Of a DNA stretch of 64,000 nt, positions 1-11,754 are shown one piece after another. The notes beneath the pieces are model-generated. The model was not told the DNA's origin. It searched no databases and worked only from the letters and a program-made list of their open reading frames with translations. The first letter of the stretch is position 1, and the number at the start of each line of letters is the position of its first letter. The position numbers were made by a program, and so were the translations under genes. Source of the stretch: Nectonema munidae (Eukaryota; Nematomorpha; Nectonematoida; Nectonematidae); the NCBI GenBank assembly GCA_030549495.1, contig JAUIRK010000682.1:167440-231439 (forward strand), given 5' to 3'.

Positions 1-560
1 AAGTAGGCGTGAATTAAAGATGTTTCTACAGAGAAAAATCAGAAAATCTCGTTTACTGTAGAACCTTTAAAACGTGTAAAACTATTTGACGTTGTGCGCT
101 GGTGACAAAAGATGTGAAAGAATTTTTTCATCCAAAAAAGTATATGTTATTTACATTACCACAATAAAAAACAAAAACTATCCAAATTATTTTCCCGATA
201 ATTAAAACTAGGCTCAACGAGTGAGGGGAATTCACTCAAGTATCTTTGTAGTGTAGAGTATATTCTAATTTATATTTTTTAAACAATTCTTCATATAAAA
301 ATTTGATGCTAATAAAATAGATACATTATTTTCTTTGAAGACTCCAATAATGTTAAACTTCTGAGTCTCTGAATATTAGCGTGAAATTAATGACATTTGT
401 CAGTTTTCATTCATTATTCAACCATGTACGCCCTACTTAGGTAAGTAGAAATTATATTATACATTTGCTATATAATTACATAATACACATACATATATAT
501 ATTTGTTAACTTTATTAAAAAAGTGAAAGCGAGTAAAAAGATTTAGTGTTATGTTCTTAC

Positions 561-765
561 ATCTTTTTTATTTGTGATGATTGTGTTTGGGAGCTTTCGG
601 ATTTTTTTAACGCTTGATTCTGGAATTTTGAGTTCATTGCAGATAGTAAGGCGGAAGATGGCATAATTTGAGCGAGAGGATTCATCCAGGCAAATTTCAA
701 TGAAATCTTTTTCATGAGAAGGAGAAACTCTAGCTTTCAGAATCAAGTTATCTTGAGAAAATGAT
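561..765 (-). CDS. ANKRD40: ANKRD40-like gene, C-terminal-region exon
   Basis: This minus-strand exon encodes about 68 residues matching the conserved C-terminal domain of ankyrin repeat domain protein 40. Diagnostic stretches are KDFIEICLDE, ICNELKIP and VKKIRKLPNTI; vertebrate ANKRD40 has NDFIEIELD, CCELGV and VEKIRKLPNTL at the same places. A pyrimidine-rich acceptor ending CTTAG precedes base 765 and a GTAAGA donor follows base 561. The following exon (family motif DFQELEL) is not visible and probably lies left of the window. The exon opens in a phase that does not join directly to the exon ending at 4006, so at least one linker exon is missing from this model. The cellular role of the family is poorly known and I infer none. 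Confidence 0.85.
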
Positions 766-1740
766 CTAAGGAATAAAGCAATCAAAATAAAGAAGTCATA
801 TAAGAGTAAAAGCTCTCGAAACAATTGAAAACAAAGTGAAAGACTCAAAAAGTAAGTGAATCACAGTGGTCAGACGCTCATTGAGCACCCAACTAGGAGC
901 AAAAAAGCTTTCAACGGTGTGTAACTAGAAAGCAAATAGGCTAGGCGACTTCACTGAGCATCAATGGAAAATATTTCAGTCTATGTATTAGTACGCAGAC
1001 TTAATATAGGTCATCATTTTAAAGGCCAAGTAAATCCATTTCTACTTCTTCCTTAAAGCTTTAATAATTCAAATTTCTCATAGTCGAATTTAAACTTAAG
1101 GGAATTCTTATTAGAATAATAATAAGTTAATAATAACTATTTTGAAGCAAAAGGAAATTAACAACGTACCTTCTTTTCCGATTTAACCAGAGAAATTGAA
1201 AGAAAAAAGGCATTATCCTTTTAGGGATCAAAAACAATATTGACAAAGACAGGATTCCTTTTCAATATCAATAAGTACTACTTTCGTCTTGGTTATACGA
1301 AAAACTGAGGTAAATTCAGTTCATGATCACCATACTAGAATTGCTAATAATAGTCATCTATTTTTGGTATTTCTCTTTCTTTTAAACTCGTTTCAAGTTT
1401 TTCTAAACATATAAATCTTCATTCCAATAATTTGGTTTTTTCTAATCTTTTTAAGTTTAAAAAATCAGTTATAGCGTCAATGAAAGAATCTCAAATGATG
1501 TAACATGTATTTTATTTTACAGCATTTATCTTTTTAGAATACAGTAGGAACTCGCGATTGATGCGGCTTTAAAATAGGGATGAGGGTTAACCCAAAAATT
1601 TTTCAATATTCACTATATTCTTTTGATTCTTTTTCAATGGGATTTCATATATATACTACCTTACATATTATTTCATATTGTAAGTAGAACATTTGTAATA
1701 ACATACCGGTAGTCTTAAATTAATGCCCGGTGTTTTATAT
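766..1740. other. gene-free stretch inside the ANKRD40-like locus
   Basis: AT-rich sequence with no reading frame that I can connect to the ANKRD40 family. The family's long, poorly conserved linker could be encoded by exons here or up to 4005, but none could be recognised by eye. Confidence 0.4.
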
Positions 1741-1945
1741 ATGGTAACTTTTAGACTGCTGCTTTGGGTAGTCGATAACTTAGGCGAGTTTCGTATTTCA
1801 ACTTTTACACTCCTGCTTAGGCTAGCCGATAATTTAAGCCAGTTCTGTATTTTAGAGGTCGACTTATACCTAAGATATTAGCAAAAACCATAAAAAATTA
1901 CTTTCATTTTGGCGGTCGACTTATCTGTAGGTCGACTTATAAACC
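1741..1945. repeat. short imperfect tandem repeat and ggtcgactta motif cluster
   Basis: Two neighbouring segments of about 54 bp (near 1748 and 1802) are imperfect copies of each other: both begin ttttaNactNctgctt and share a gataa-ttaa core. They are followed by three occurrences of ggtcgactta within about 80 bp (1858-1933). This looks like the decayed end of a mobile element; no family is assigned. Confidence 0.4.
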
Positions 1946-3482
1946 AAAATATATATAATGATAGTATTAATGATTGAGGTTAACAAATTAATTGATGATA
2001 TTTGAGACTTATACCCCATCTAACATATTTCTGAATTCTTTTGATATCATCGACATTCTAATCAAATAAGAAAAGTGCATGCGAAAGATTGCATTGTGTT
2101 ATTTTTTCCGTTCATTTGATGATTTAATTGTTTTTTTAATAAATTTGGGGAAGTGAAAAATATTGTAAAAAAGTTTGGAGAAAATATTTTGGGTAATAAA
2201 GGAATTTTGCAAGATGTTTTGTTCCATATTATTCCAAATTATAAAAAACGAAATCTTCGATTCCTACTATGGAAAAAATTAATAAAACAATATCACAAAA
2301 AATGAAAAATAGAAGTATGACACACATATATATGAGCTTCTCAAAAATTCACAGGCAACAACAGTGTCATTGGAGGAAAGATAAATTTTAGAGATCAAAA
2401 ATCTTTTGTTTGAGGATCGCACTTTTTCAATAGAGAATACTTTTAAATATTTCATGCTCTTCTACAATAATTTTATTAATAAATAATTGGGAAAAGTGAT
2501 TATAGAATAAATTACATATAATATTTATATTTGAAAATACCAATAAAATTGGTCCAGGGACAATTCAGCCTCTGGACCATTCGGCCTCAATGCAATATTA
2601 ATATCAATATATTCAAGGGCCGAATTGTCTTAAGGTTGAATTGACCTGCTTCCATAAAAGTTATCTTTAAAAATAGATTAAGAGTACTTTTCTTCGTCTA
2701 ACAGTAATTTATTCTGTGAAGTACTAATTTTAGAGTTTTTTGGTTCAGAAGCCTTTTTCGAGCAGAAAGAAGAAAATTTGTTGATAAGAGTTGCATTGGG
2801 GTCTAAAACAAAAATATTAGTGGTGTCATTCATTCGTATATTCTAAACAATATATGGAAATCAGGCAAACTGCTTGGCGAGAATAAGCATTTGAGGCGTG
2901 TGTAGGGATAAACTAGCATTTGACAAATTAAAATAACACCTTAACTCATTTTATATTGAGGGTGAATTTTATTAGATTTTTTCTATAAAACTAGCCAAGG
3001 AAAGATATCAATGCTAGTACTCCTAGTACTTACAAAAACCAACTCCGACTGATTTAATAAAAACCTACTTCGACTTCGACTCTTAAATTTTATTTGATAC
3101 CGACTCCAACTCCAATCCCTTTAAAATCTCCGATTCCACGGATTTAATTTAGTGTAGTCAGAATTTCAATCATAATTTAAATTTTCTAACCGTAAATTTT
3201 AACTGGAACATTAATTATTTTTCATAAGTAAGGATATGTTTAAACTAAAAATAGAAGAATGGGTTATAACTCTATTTTCTTTCAATATGAAATTTCGAAG
3301 AAAAATTTTACTTAAATGGAATTAAAAATTCAAATTAAAGTTTGTAAAAAACTTTAAAGATTTTCAGTTTTTTTACTTCATAGTGGGCGATTTTGATGGC
3401 ATTAGTAATTACTAATACTAATATTCCTTTTAGTAAATAGGAAAAAGTGAGAAAACAACTCAAATTACGACAAATGTAATAT
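1946..3482. other. gene-free AT-rich stretch
   Basis: No supported gene. It contains a short patch near 2545-2640 with aattcggcc/gaattgtc words resembling the 22.7-kb minisatellite, and a degenerate gactcc-type hexamer stretch near 3035-3130. The ANKRD40 linker exon or exons may lie here unseen. Confidence 0.4.
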
Positions 3483-3727
3483 CAGTAATTTGCAGAAGTA
3501 AACTTCGCTGGTATGGACACGTTTTGAGAAAAAAATGAGCATGATTTGGTTCAGAAAGCTTGGAAAGAACAAGCAAAGGGGAAAAGTGATAAGGGTTGCC
3601 CACTGTTAAGAAGTGATGGCTTGGTCAAGAGGCTCGAAGAATAAGATCTTAGAGAAGTTGATGCTCATGATAGATGCAAATGGAAAGGAGGAATCATGGC
3701 CACCTATCCTTATCTTGAGAAACCCTG
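3483..3727 (+). pseudogene. LINE reverse-transcriptase C-terminal remnant
   Basis: Translation across shifting frames shows LRWYGHVLRK, then a basic stretch, then DAHDRCKWKGG. This is the tail found downstream of the RT domain in RTE/CR1-type non-LTR retrotransposons (RWFGHVLR ... DR..W). It is short, frameshifted and sits in the ANKRD40-like intron on the strand opposite to that gene. No poly-A tail or target duplication was recognised. Confidence 0.65.
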
Positions 3728-4005
3728 AGAAAATATATTTTTTCATGAAAAATGATGCCAACTTTTGACTACCTCCCCTAATGTTTTGTCAACTTTTAGT
3801 TACCACCCTCTCTCCGTCTAGTTAAAGTTCATTTGTGAACGATGGTTTATAAGTTATATTTATTAATTTTAATAAAGATAAGTTAGCTTTACTACTGAAA
3901 TAAAACAAAGTAATGTAGAAAGCAAAGTAAAATTCCAAAAAAATGAAAAGTAGATAAGGGGAGAAAATGATCAATATAATTAAAAATATATATAAATTAA
4001 CTAAC

Positions 4006-4169
4006 CTAAAAGTGGATCTAAAAAAAAATGATGTATAGAAGAATTTTTGGGTAAAAGATTTTTTGGGAATTTTCCACATTTAGATAATATATTTTTGTCA
4101 GCTCCTTTGCAGATCAAAAATTTCGCCATTTCATAATTATTATTTTTACAAGCCCAATGAAGTGCAGTC
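4006..4169 (-). CDS. ANKRD40: ANKRD40-like gene, ankyrin-repeat exon 2
   Basis: The exon continues the ankyrin repeat begun in exon 1: TALHWACKNNNYEMAKFLI then CKGADKNILSKCGKFP. Human ANKRD40 has TCLHWACKRNHGQVVSYLL then KSGADKEILTTKGEMP at the same place, so this is orthology-level similarity and not just a generic ankyrin repeat. The acceptor is ATTTAG before 4169 and the donor GTTAGT follows 4006. It is separated from exon 1 by a 68-bp intron. The reading frame chosen here follows the homology; another frame is also open over part of this exon and should be ignored. Confidence 0.85.
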
Positions 4170-4237
4170 CTAAATATAGTAGAATTTTATCAGTCATAAT
4201 GTTATGAAGATTCCCTAATAAAGTAACATAGAATTAC

Positions 4238-4371
4238 CATTTAGTATTTTTATCCTGGCAGTTTATATCGATAGTCCATGTTTTAATCAAATAGCTAACT
4301 CCTTCAATATCACCTATAGAAGCAAATTTCAATAAAGAATCCTCTTTATCTATTAATGTTAAATTTTTCAT
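4238..4371 (-). CDS. ANKRD40: ANKRD40-like gene, exon 1 with start codon
   Basis: The start ATG is at 4371-4369. The exon encodes MKNLTLIDKEDSLLKFASIG followed by DIEGVSYLIKTWTIDINCQD, the first ankyrin repeat, and ends at a GTAATT donor after 4238. The split codon TG|G joins exon 2 to give KWTALHWACK. Exon 1 and its 5' flank are duplicated in inverted orientation at 11069-11754, in front of WDR36; this copy is the intact one. The two genes point away from each other, with transcription starts about 7.8 kb apart. Confidence 0.85.
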
Positions 4372-4624
4372 TAAAAATTAATTTATTTAGCAAATAATAA
4401 AGAAGTTTTGACAAAAATATTTATTTTTTGGTAAAAAGCTGGATTAATGGCCATTTTAGACTGTATGAAATTAAATTGAAAAACTTATCGCACATGTTGT
4501 ATGCTATAACACAGCTAATAAGTTGCAAATAACTAGAAAGCTGGGATTATGAAGAGTGAGAATAAACATCCGATAAATGAGTCAGATATGCATCATCTTA
4601 ATAAATACGAAATTAGGAATTAGA

Positions 4625-4760
4625 GTAGCGTGAGTATGATTGGTTAGATACTTGCCTTCTGTACTACACTATTTTGGGTTCAATTCAACATTAAGCCTTC
4701 TTTACCGATAATTCGACACAAGGAGTAAAATCGTTCTTTCTTCAAAAATCCTCTCAAAAA
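4625..4760 (+). repeat. tRNA-derived SINE
   Basis: A polymerase III-type pair is visible: a box A-like gattggttagatac near 4639 and a box B-like gggttcaattc near 4676. A short body follows (ttaccgataattcgacacaa). Spacing fits a tRNA-derived SINE head. The same copy recurs inside the right arm of the inverted duplication, so it inserted before that duplication. Confidence 0.6.
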
Positions 4761-4890
4761 TATTAGTATATATAAACGAATTAAGATGGGATTTATATTG
4801 ATTGTTTAATTTTTAAGATTTTTCCTAAGATCTGACTGTTTTTATTTCAAAAATGCAAAAATTCATTCTATGCATAGATAAATTTGTTAA

Positions 4891-5406
4891 GTTTGTTTTG
4901 TTTCCTCTATAGGGAATAGCTCAATTCGATTTTAATTAGAATTCATATTTTGATATTTATTCAGTTTATAATTTTGTATAATCTGCATAGAGTCATTATC
5001 ATCTCTTTAATTCAGTTATCATAGTTAGAAGAAAAATATTCAGTTTAGAATATTTAAGGATAATACTTAAATATTTATATACAACTTATTTTTAGAACTT
5101 CTCGTGAAGAAAAGTTCAGTTCTATAATAAGTTTAGATTACAACAATATTTAAAAGTGAATGAGCAAATGATTTTTATTCCAAAAAATTATTTATTTAGA
5201 TGAAATAACTTCGCTGAAAATGCTTAATATCTTGTTTTTAAATAAAAAAAATTTCAAATAATTTCCGAAAGTAACAATTATACCATGACAATATATAAGA
5301 TAAGAATTTATATAAATTTATTTTTGGTAATTCCGTATATAAAAACCAAAATTTAGGCATTTTCTATGGAAAATCCTATTTTTGAATAATTAATTAGAGT
5401 TTTACT
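4891..5406. other. spacer of the inverted duplication, left part
   Basis: AT-rich, with no gene or repeat recognised. It does not resemble the spacer part on the other side of the LINE (10059-11068). Confidence 0.5.
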
Positions 5407-5419
5407 CAAGTATTCATGT

Positions 5420-6167
5420 GCTTACCCTAAAAATAGCCCCCCCTACTCCCTCTGACTCTAAAGCCGAGAAAGCTGCCTTCCGACAAAAAATAGTCAAAAA
5501 CTTAGAAACCAATAAAAACAAACTTACCATCTCTAATACACGGTCTTCAAATAGTGGCACTATTTATTTCCAATTCTCTAAACCTGAAGAAAAAGCACTA
5601 GCACATCAAACTCTCCAAAATAACGGCATTAAATCCGAAGATTTACCTATCCTCAAACCCCGCTTCCTACTTAGAAGCATACCTATAACCACACCACTTT
5701 CTTCTCTCTCCGAAACCATAGCAAACGAAAACTTAAACCTAAAAAATATTGGCACCCTTAATACAGTACGCCAAGCCGGTAACACAGGAACCTTCTCTTA
5801 TAGTGCTATATTAGAACCTAGCAACCCTAACATTTTTAAACATCTACTTAAATCTCCTATACTCTTTGTTGACCATCACATTCTCACTCTAACCTTAGCA
5901 AAACCATTACATCGCCAATGCCAGAATTGTCTAAAACACAATCACTCAACGAACAAATGCAAAGCTGCATCACCAAATTGCGATCACTGCGGAAATCGAG
6001 GCCACTCTATATCGGAATGCATCTTCAAAAATGATTCCACAAAACTTTCATGCTTTAATTGTCACAATCACCACAACGCTACATCCAAACATTGCGAATT
6101 CCAAATTAAACACACACAACACATCCAAAATCAACATAACCTTCTAATAAGCAAATTCCTATGCTAA
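5420..6167 (+). pseudogene. LINE ORF1, Gag-like zinc-knuckle protein, 5'-truncated
   Basis: The frame is open for about 249 codons to a stop at 6165-6167, but it begins inside the target duplication without an ATG, so the N-terminus was lost by 5' truncation on insertion. The C-terminal third carries two clean CCHC knuckles, CQNCLKHNHSTNKC and CDHCGNRGHSISEC, and a third, imperfect one starting CFNC. Such ORF1 proteins bind element RNA. The stop overlaps the ORF2 start as ATGCTAA, a layout that fits termination-reinitiation. Confidence 0.9.
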
Positions 6168-9100
6168 ATTTTCTCCACATTAACCTCAACCACTCTAATG
6201 CCGCTTGGACAAACCTATATAATATTCTAATTTCAAACTTTTTTGATGTAATATCTATTAACGAACCATATCCAAACTTCTCTTCTATTATACCAAACTA
6301 TTTACTATATCACACGTCACCGTTATCCTGTTATTCAGCATGCATCTACATAAAATCAACCGTTCACCACACACCATTACCACGATTCTCTTCCAACAAT
6401 TTTTACTTTGTTCTTGTTCACACCAAACCTCACCCTCTTCTTTTCGCAACCCTTTACTCTCCTCCCTCACACCCAATAGCCATCCCCTCTGATTTCTCCC
6501 AATCACTAACACTTGCAACATCCACACTCCCGTCTACATATCATTTAATCATCTCAACTGATTGCAACGCTCGATCCCACATCTGGGACCACAAAGAAAA
6601 CCCACGAGGTCAACAAGTCATCAATTTCTTATGTTCGAACAACCTATATCTCGCTGACAAATCTAAAAACCCTACATACCAACGCTCTTGTAACAACGAA
6701 CAATACACCTCTCACATTGACCTCACAATAACCACCTCAAATACTCTCAATCTAATATCCAATTGGTCAATCTCAGACATCCCATCAGCTTCAGATCACG
6801 CCTTCATAACATTTCAACTTCACATAAACACTACAACCATCAAAAACTATAACAACATTATAAAAAAAAAACACAACTCACTGGCTTACATATCTCAACA
6901 TTCTCAACAACTCACTCCCTACATTAACATCCCTCTCTTCTCCCACTTACATCGATAAAGCAGCACTATCTCTCAATGATCATGTCTCACATTCCATCTT
7001 ATCCTCCACTCCTATCAACCCATTTCCTAAAAGAAAACATGCCTATTTCTGGACACCCGAGTTAAATGCAATAAAAAACAATCTAAAACGAATTATCAAA
7101 ACCCTACGAAAATCTCCTACTCCCTTAATCATCTCAATCCATTCTACTGTTAAAAAAAGAATACAAACAGGCAATACTTCAAGCTAAAAAAGAACTCATG
7201 GGTAAAATTCACCAGCCAACACTCAAACAACCCATGGAACATCATCAATAGGCTAACTAAAAAGAAAAAACCTTCTATTCTCCCCGAAACAATACTTCCC
7301 TGCTCATCCGATCATACAACACACTACAACCCTCCATTTCTATCGACAATCTTTCCCCCCGACTCTCCCTCTTCTGATCTCCCCTTTCACCACACAATTC
7401 GAGAACACTCTAAAAACATCATTCACTCCATCCAAAACCCTATTTTTCCTCCAATCACACTAAATGAATTAAACATAGCAGTAAACGCTCTTAAAACAAA
7501 TGCCTCATCTAGCTACGACCATATCTCACCCAAACATATTAAAAAATCAATACACATTCTAAACAAACATTTACTCCTTATTTTCAATGCATGCCTTACT
7601 CATTCACATTTCCCCAACGTTTGGAAAATCGGCAAACTCATACTCATTCCTAAACCCAATAAAGATTCAAGCCTCATTCAAAATTGGCGACCAATCACTC
7701 TACTACCCATACTAGGCAAACTTTTCGAAAAAATCATTCGCAAACGTCTAGTCCACTACATCCTATCCCATAACCTCATTCATCACACGCAATTTGCATA
7801 CCTTCCCAACAAAAATACGGAAACAGCACTATCGCGTCTAACCACCTACCTTGACTCTTCTCTTTCTACTCAGAAAATTTCTTCTACAATCTTCTTAGAC
7901 ATAAACAACGCTTTCAACTCAGCCTGGCATCCTGCCATCATCACTAACCTTGCACACAAATCATTTCCTCCTTACATCATCAAATTTATTAGCTCATACC
8001 TTTCAAACCGCTGTCTCATTTTCCGACATCGCGCTTCCCTTTGCATCCATAAGCTAACCCTCTCGACTCCCCAGGGAGGATGTCTTTCTGATATCCTCTG
8101 GCTAGTTCTCATAGACCCGCTTCTCGATCTAATCCACACCAACACTGATTTCTCCCAATGTTTTTCAGACGACATATTATTCACCTTCACCAGTAACTCT
8201 CAACAAGAAAACCTCACCAAATCCTCTTCATTTCTACTAAGACTACAAGAAAGAGCAATAACACATAAGATATTCTTTAACTCCAGCAAAACAAACCTCA
8301 TTCACTTTACACGCAGACGCATAGAACATTTACCCCTTCATTTAAATACCTCTACTTCTATAACTGCATCAAAGACTATAAAATATCTAGGACTAAACCT
8401 TCAGTCCAACCTAAAATTTTCAATACACTTTAAAAAAATATACCAAAAACTCTCAGTCACCCTTTTTTCACTTAAAAGCGCTATCTCTTATAAATGGGGC
8501 CTCCGTCCCAAACACACCAAATACATATACACATCCTTAATCCTCCCAGTAATTCAATACGGAATTCTTTCCTGGGGCATCTCCTTAAAACACCCCACAA
8601 CCATACATTTTCTTAACAAGATACACCGTCTCTGTCTACTTTGCATCACCAACGCATATCGTACTACTTCCACACAATGCCTAGAAATTCTAACTAACAC
8701 CCTACCATTACAACTTCAACTTAAAAAAACTATTATTAAGCGCTTCATCTTGACATACAACAACTTAATTCCCCCATTTCATCCGATCACACCTCACCAC
8801 AATACTCCATCCTATTCTTTCTACTCACATCTATTAGCAAAATACGCTCCAAATATTGCTAACTACCTAGTTCATCCCTCGATACACCCATCTCTTTTAA
8901 CTCACCCATCTGCACAAAACCCTCTCAAAACATCCATATGCAAAAATAAATTTTTTGCAAAACAATCAATTTCATACCTTCGCTCTACTTCTTCACCAAC
9001 CTCCCTACGCATCTTCACAGACGCCTCAAAGAAGTCCCTAAGTACCTCCTTTGCTTACGCCTTCTTCAAAGGCTCTTCCACTAGCCCCTTTTACACCCAT

Positions 9101-9901
9101 CGATCCCAATTAAATCCTCTACTCTCAATCCTCGAATGCGAAATCTTTAGCCTTTTACACGCCTGCACTACAATCACTAACAACATTAACCACTTCCTTC
9201 CCCACTTTACTACAATCCATTTCTATACCGATGCACAAAACATAATCCACGATCTCTCTCTATCACACAACATCCCATTTCCCTCCTTTCAACTCGCCTC
9301 CTCCCTAATCAATCTTACCAAACATTTCCACATACACCTATGTTGGTGCCCTGCTCATCTAAACATACCAGAAAACTCCCTCGTAGACTACTTAGCCTCA
9401 AACTTACACCTAACCTCCCACATTCCTCTCAACTCCCTACCGCTCAAAACCTTTCTAACACACATTCACTTATCCACTCTAGAAGAATGGCAGATTTCCA
9501 TATCTTCATCTCAAAATGCACTAATATCCTCTTTACCACACATCAGCACAATTCACACAACTTTCAAAAACAAAAAATTTACACCACCTCGTTCAACCAT
9601 TCGTTGGCTATCAGGCCATTGCCCATGCAAAGCATATCTTTTCCGAATTAAAGTAAGCGAAAATCCATACTGTCGTTTCGGATGCGACACAATAGAAACG
9701 CCATACCACCTCATATTCACATGTCAAATCTTCTCTTATCATCGCCAAGATCTTCTATTTCGCTGCCTTTCTTTACTTAACAGATCTCCAACAACACTCT
9801 CAGATCTTCTGTTACACCCAACACTACTAAAATCCCTAGCAACCCTCATTGACACCATTGAAACAACTCTCACCACCGTCGATAACCCTATAACAAACTA
9901 A
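6161..9901 (+). pseudogene. LINE ORF2: APE endonuclease, reverse transcriptase, RNase H
   Basis: ATG at 6161. Endonuclease: NLNH, SINEPY, STDCNARS and SASDHAF, so the active-site residues are kept. RT: FLDINNAFNSAWH (near 7890), TPQGG and CFSDDILF (near 8165). RNase H: IFTDAS, LECEIFSLL, FYTDAQN and CWCPAHLN. A Cys/His tail follows, CPCKAY...YCRFGCD...HLIFTC. Three frameshifts lie between the endonuclease and RT: one probably in the A10 run at 6862-6871, one in the A7 run at 7152-7158, and one near 7195. From about 7199 to 9901 the frame is open for some 900 codons. The insertion therefore looks fairly recent, though this copy cannot make a full ORF2 protein. Confidence 0.92.
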
Positions 9902-10058
9902 TCTGCTTTTCTCTTCTACTTTTAGGACAACCTACCTCTACCAACATCTGGTCCTTCCTTATCCAACTCTCAAGCTTACGCGAGCATATCAGCTCACGCT
10001 GGAAAGTGCTTTGAAATCCACCTACCTACCTACCTACCTACCTACCAAGTATTCATGT

Positions 10059-11068
10059 TAAACTCTAAGCTTGAAATCATATCGAGGTTTCATCTCTAAT
10101 TATAAAAATACTCATGGTAAATCTTAATTTATCATGACGAAGAAACTTAAAAATATATATAGCTTAAATAAAAAAAGATTTTAGGATATATTTTATTTTG
10201 AAATATTATTTCAATTTAATAATTCCAAGTTACATTTTTATTTTTGATTTTTTGAGCTATCAAATATTTATGCTTAAAAGTGTTAATGTCTCAATAAATA
10301 TTTGACAAACAATATTCTACCAAAAATACGAACTGTATAGCTTAATTTATACAAAGCAATATCTTTCCTTATGTGTATAATCTAGGAAACAATTCAATAT
10401 TTAATTTTAACATTCTAATTTGCCAAATAATTGTTTATCTCGAACTAAATTTTCAAGAGCAATAACTTGTTTTGGTTAATTCAAATTTAACAATGCACAT
10501 TGGCATTATAAAAAATCTTTCTTAATTGTTTGACCATTTTGAAAAAACTGTTTTGTAACCCGTTATCAACTTTAATAGTATATTTGATGTATGAATCAAT
10601 CATATTTACAATCACTTATATCAAGCTTAAATTATCTGGTGTAATTATATATTAAGCTATGATTAAATTGTGTTAAAATTATATTTTAACTATCCAAGAA
10701 CGAAATTAAGTTACTCAGATAACTTGAAATGTGGAAAACACCACGTTTTTTTTATCTAGGTACAAGAAATGTTGAGTAAGAAACGATATTTTATTATTTA
10801 ATTTTTTTCTTCATCTAAAGGATGAATATTCACCCATGTAGGGTGTTACTAATCAGTAAGCACAGATGCGCACAGTTGCCCACTAACTAAAAATACCTTT
10901 TTTGTTAAAATTTTATGAATATAAACTTTGCTTTTGTAATTATATACCTTTTCAATTAGTTTCACAACATTTAATGAATTTTTTTTATTTGTTTTCTAAG
11001 TTGTTGAATTTTCTTCAATTTTTTTTGTTTGTGAATTTTTTCAATTAAATAAGTTAGGTACACATTTA
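10059..11068. other. spacer of the inverted duplication, right part
   Basis: AT-rich with no gene, SINE head or repeat arm recognised. Confidence 0.5.
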
Positions 11069-11754
11069 TTAACAAATTTATCTATGCATAGAATGAATTT
11101 TTGCATTTTTGAAATAAAAACAGTCAGATCTTAGGAAAAATCTTAAAAATTAAACAATCAATATAAATCTATTCTTAATTCGTTTATATATAGTAATAAT
11201 TTTTTAAGCCTACTTGAGAGGGTTTTGAAGAAAGAACGATTTCACTGCTTGTGTCGAACTATCGGTAAAAAAGGCTTGGTGTTGAATTGAACCCAAAATA
11301 GGGTAGTAGAGAAGGCAAGTATCTAACCAATCATACTCATGCTACTGTAATTCCTAATTTCGTATTTATTAAGATGATGCATATCTGACTCATTTATCCG
11401 ATGTTTATTCTCACTCTTCATAATCCCAGCTTTCTAGTTATTTGCAACTTATAAGCTGGGTCATAGCATACAACAAACTCCATGTGCTATTGGCAAAGTT
11501 TTTCAACTTAATTTCATACATTCTAAAATGGCTATTAATTCAGCTTTTTACCAAAAAAATAAATATTTTTGTCAAAACTTCTTTATATTTGCAAAATAAA
11601 TAAATTTTTAATGAAAAATTTAACATTAATAGATAAAGAGCTTCTTTATTGAAATTTGCTTCTATAGGTGATATTGAAGGAGTTAGCTATTTGATTAAAA
11701 CATGGACTATCGATATAAACTGACAAGATAAAAAAACTAAATGGTAATTCTATG
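11069..11754. repeat. inverted duplication, right arm
   Basis: Reverse-complement copy of 4229-4890. It includes the tRNA-derived SINE and the ANKRD40 exon 1 copy, then diverges abruptly at 11755. It lies about 430 bp upstream of the WDR36 start codon, so part of the ANKRD40 promoter region is now copied ahead of WDR36 in the same transcriptional direction as WDR36. Confidence 0.9.
11611..11744 (+). pseudogene. duplicated ANKRD40-like exon 1, decayed
   Basis: The copy starts with the same ATG and MKNLTLIDKE. A small indel after GATAAAGAG then shifts the frame, and the codon after DIN reads TGA. The splice donor sequence AATGGTAATT survives, but no second ankyrin exon follows because the duplication ends at 11754. 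It is a processed-looking fragment only in effect; it arose from a genomic inverted duplication, as the intron start and 5' flank are included. Confidence 0.85.

Larger units (their letters stand above)
4229..4890. repeat. inverted duplication, left arm
   Basis: This arm matches 11069-11754 in reverse orientation over about 0.67 kb, with scattered substitutions and small indels. It contains all of ANKRD40-like exon 1, the start of its intron 1, and about 520 bp of 5' flank including a tRNA-derived SINE. The outer breakpoint is just inside intron 1 (near 4229) and the inner one near 4890. The intact exon 1 marks this as the parental copy. Confidence 0.9.
5407..10058 (+). mobile_element. LINE with RNase H (I/LOA-like group) and 13-bp target duplication
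   Basis: The body runs from 5420 to 10045 and is flanked by identical 13-bp copies of caagtattcatgt (5407-5419 and 10046-10058). The 3' end is a (CCTA)n tail of about six units instead of poly-A. Order: ORF1 with zinc knuckles, then ORF2 with APE endonuclease, reverse transcriptase, RNase H and a terminal Cys/His motif. RNase H plus APE endonuclease places it in the I/LOA/R1 part of the LINE tree; the exact clade is inferred. The plus strand is markedly C/A-rich and G-poor, unlike the surroundings. It is 5'-truncated (no ATG for ORF1) and inserted in the spacer of the inverted duplication. Confidence 0.95.

Noticed and set aside
3822-4079. Minus-strand frame rich in Phe and Ile at the ANKRD40 locus
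   Set aside because: It is in the wrong frame; the homologous reading through 4006-4169 differs.
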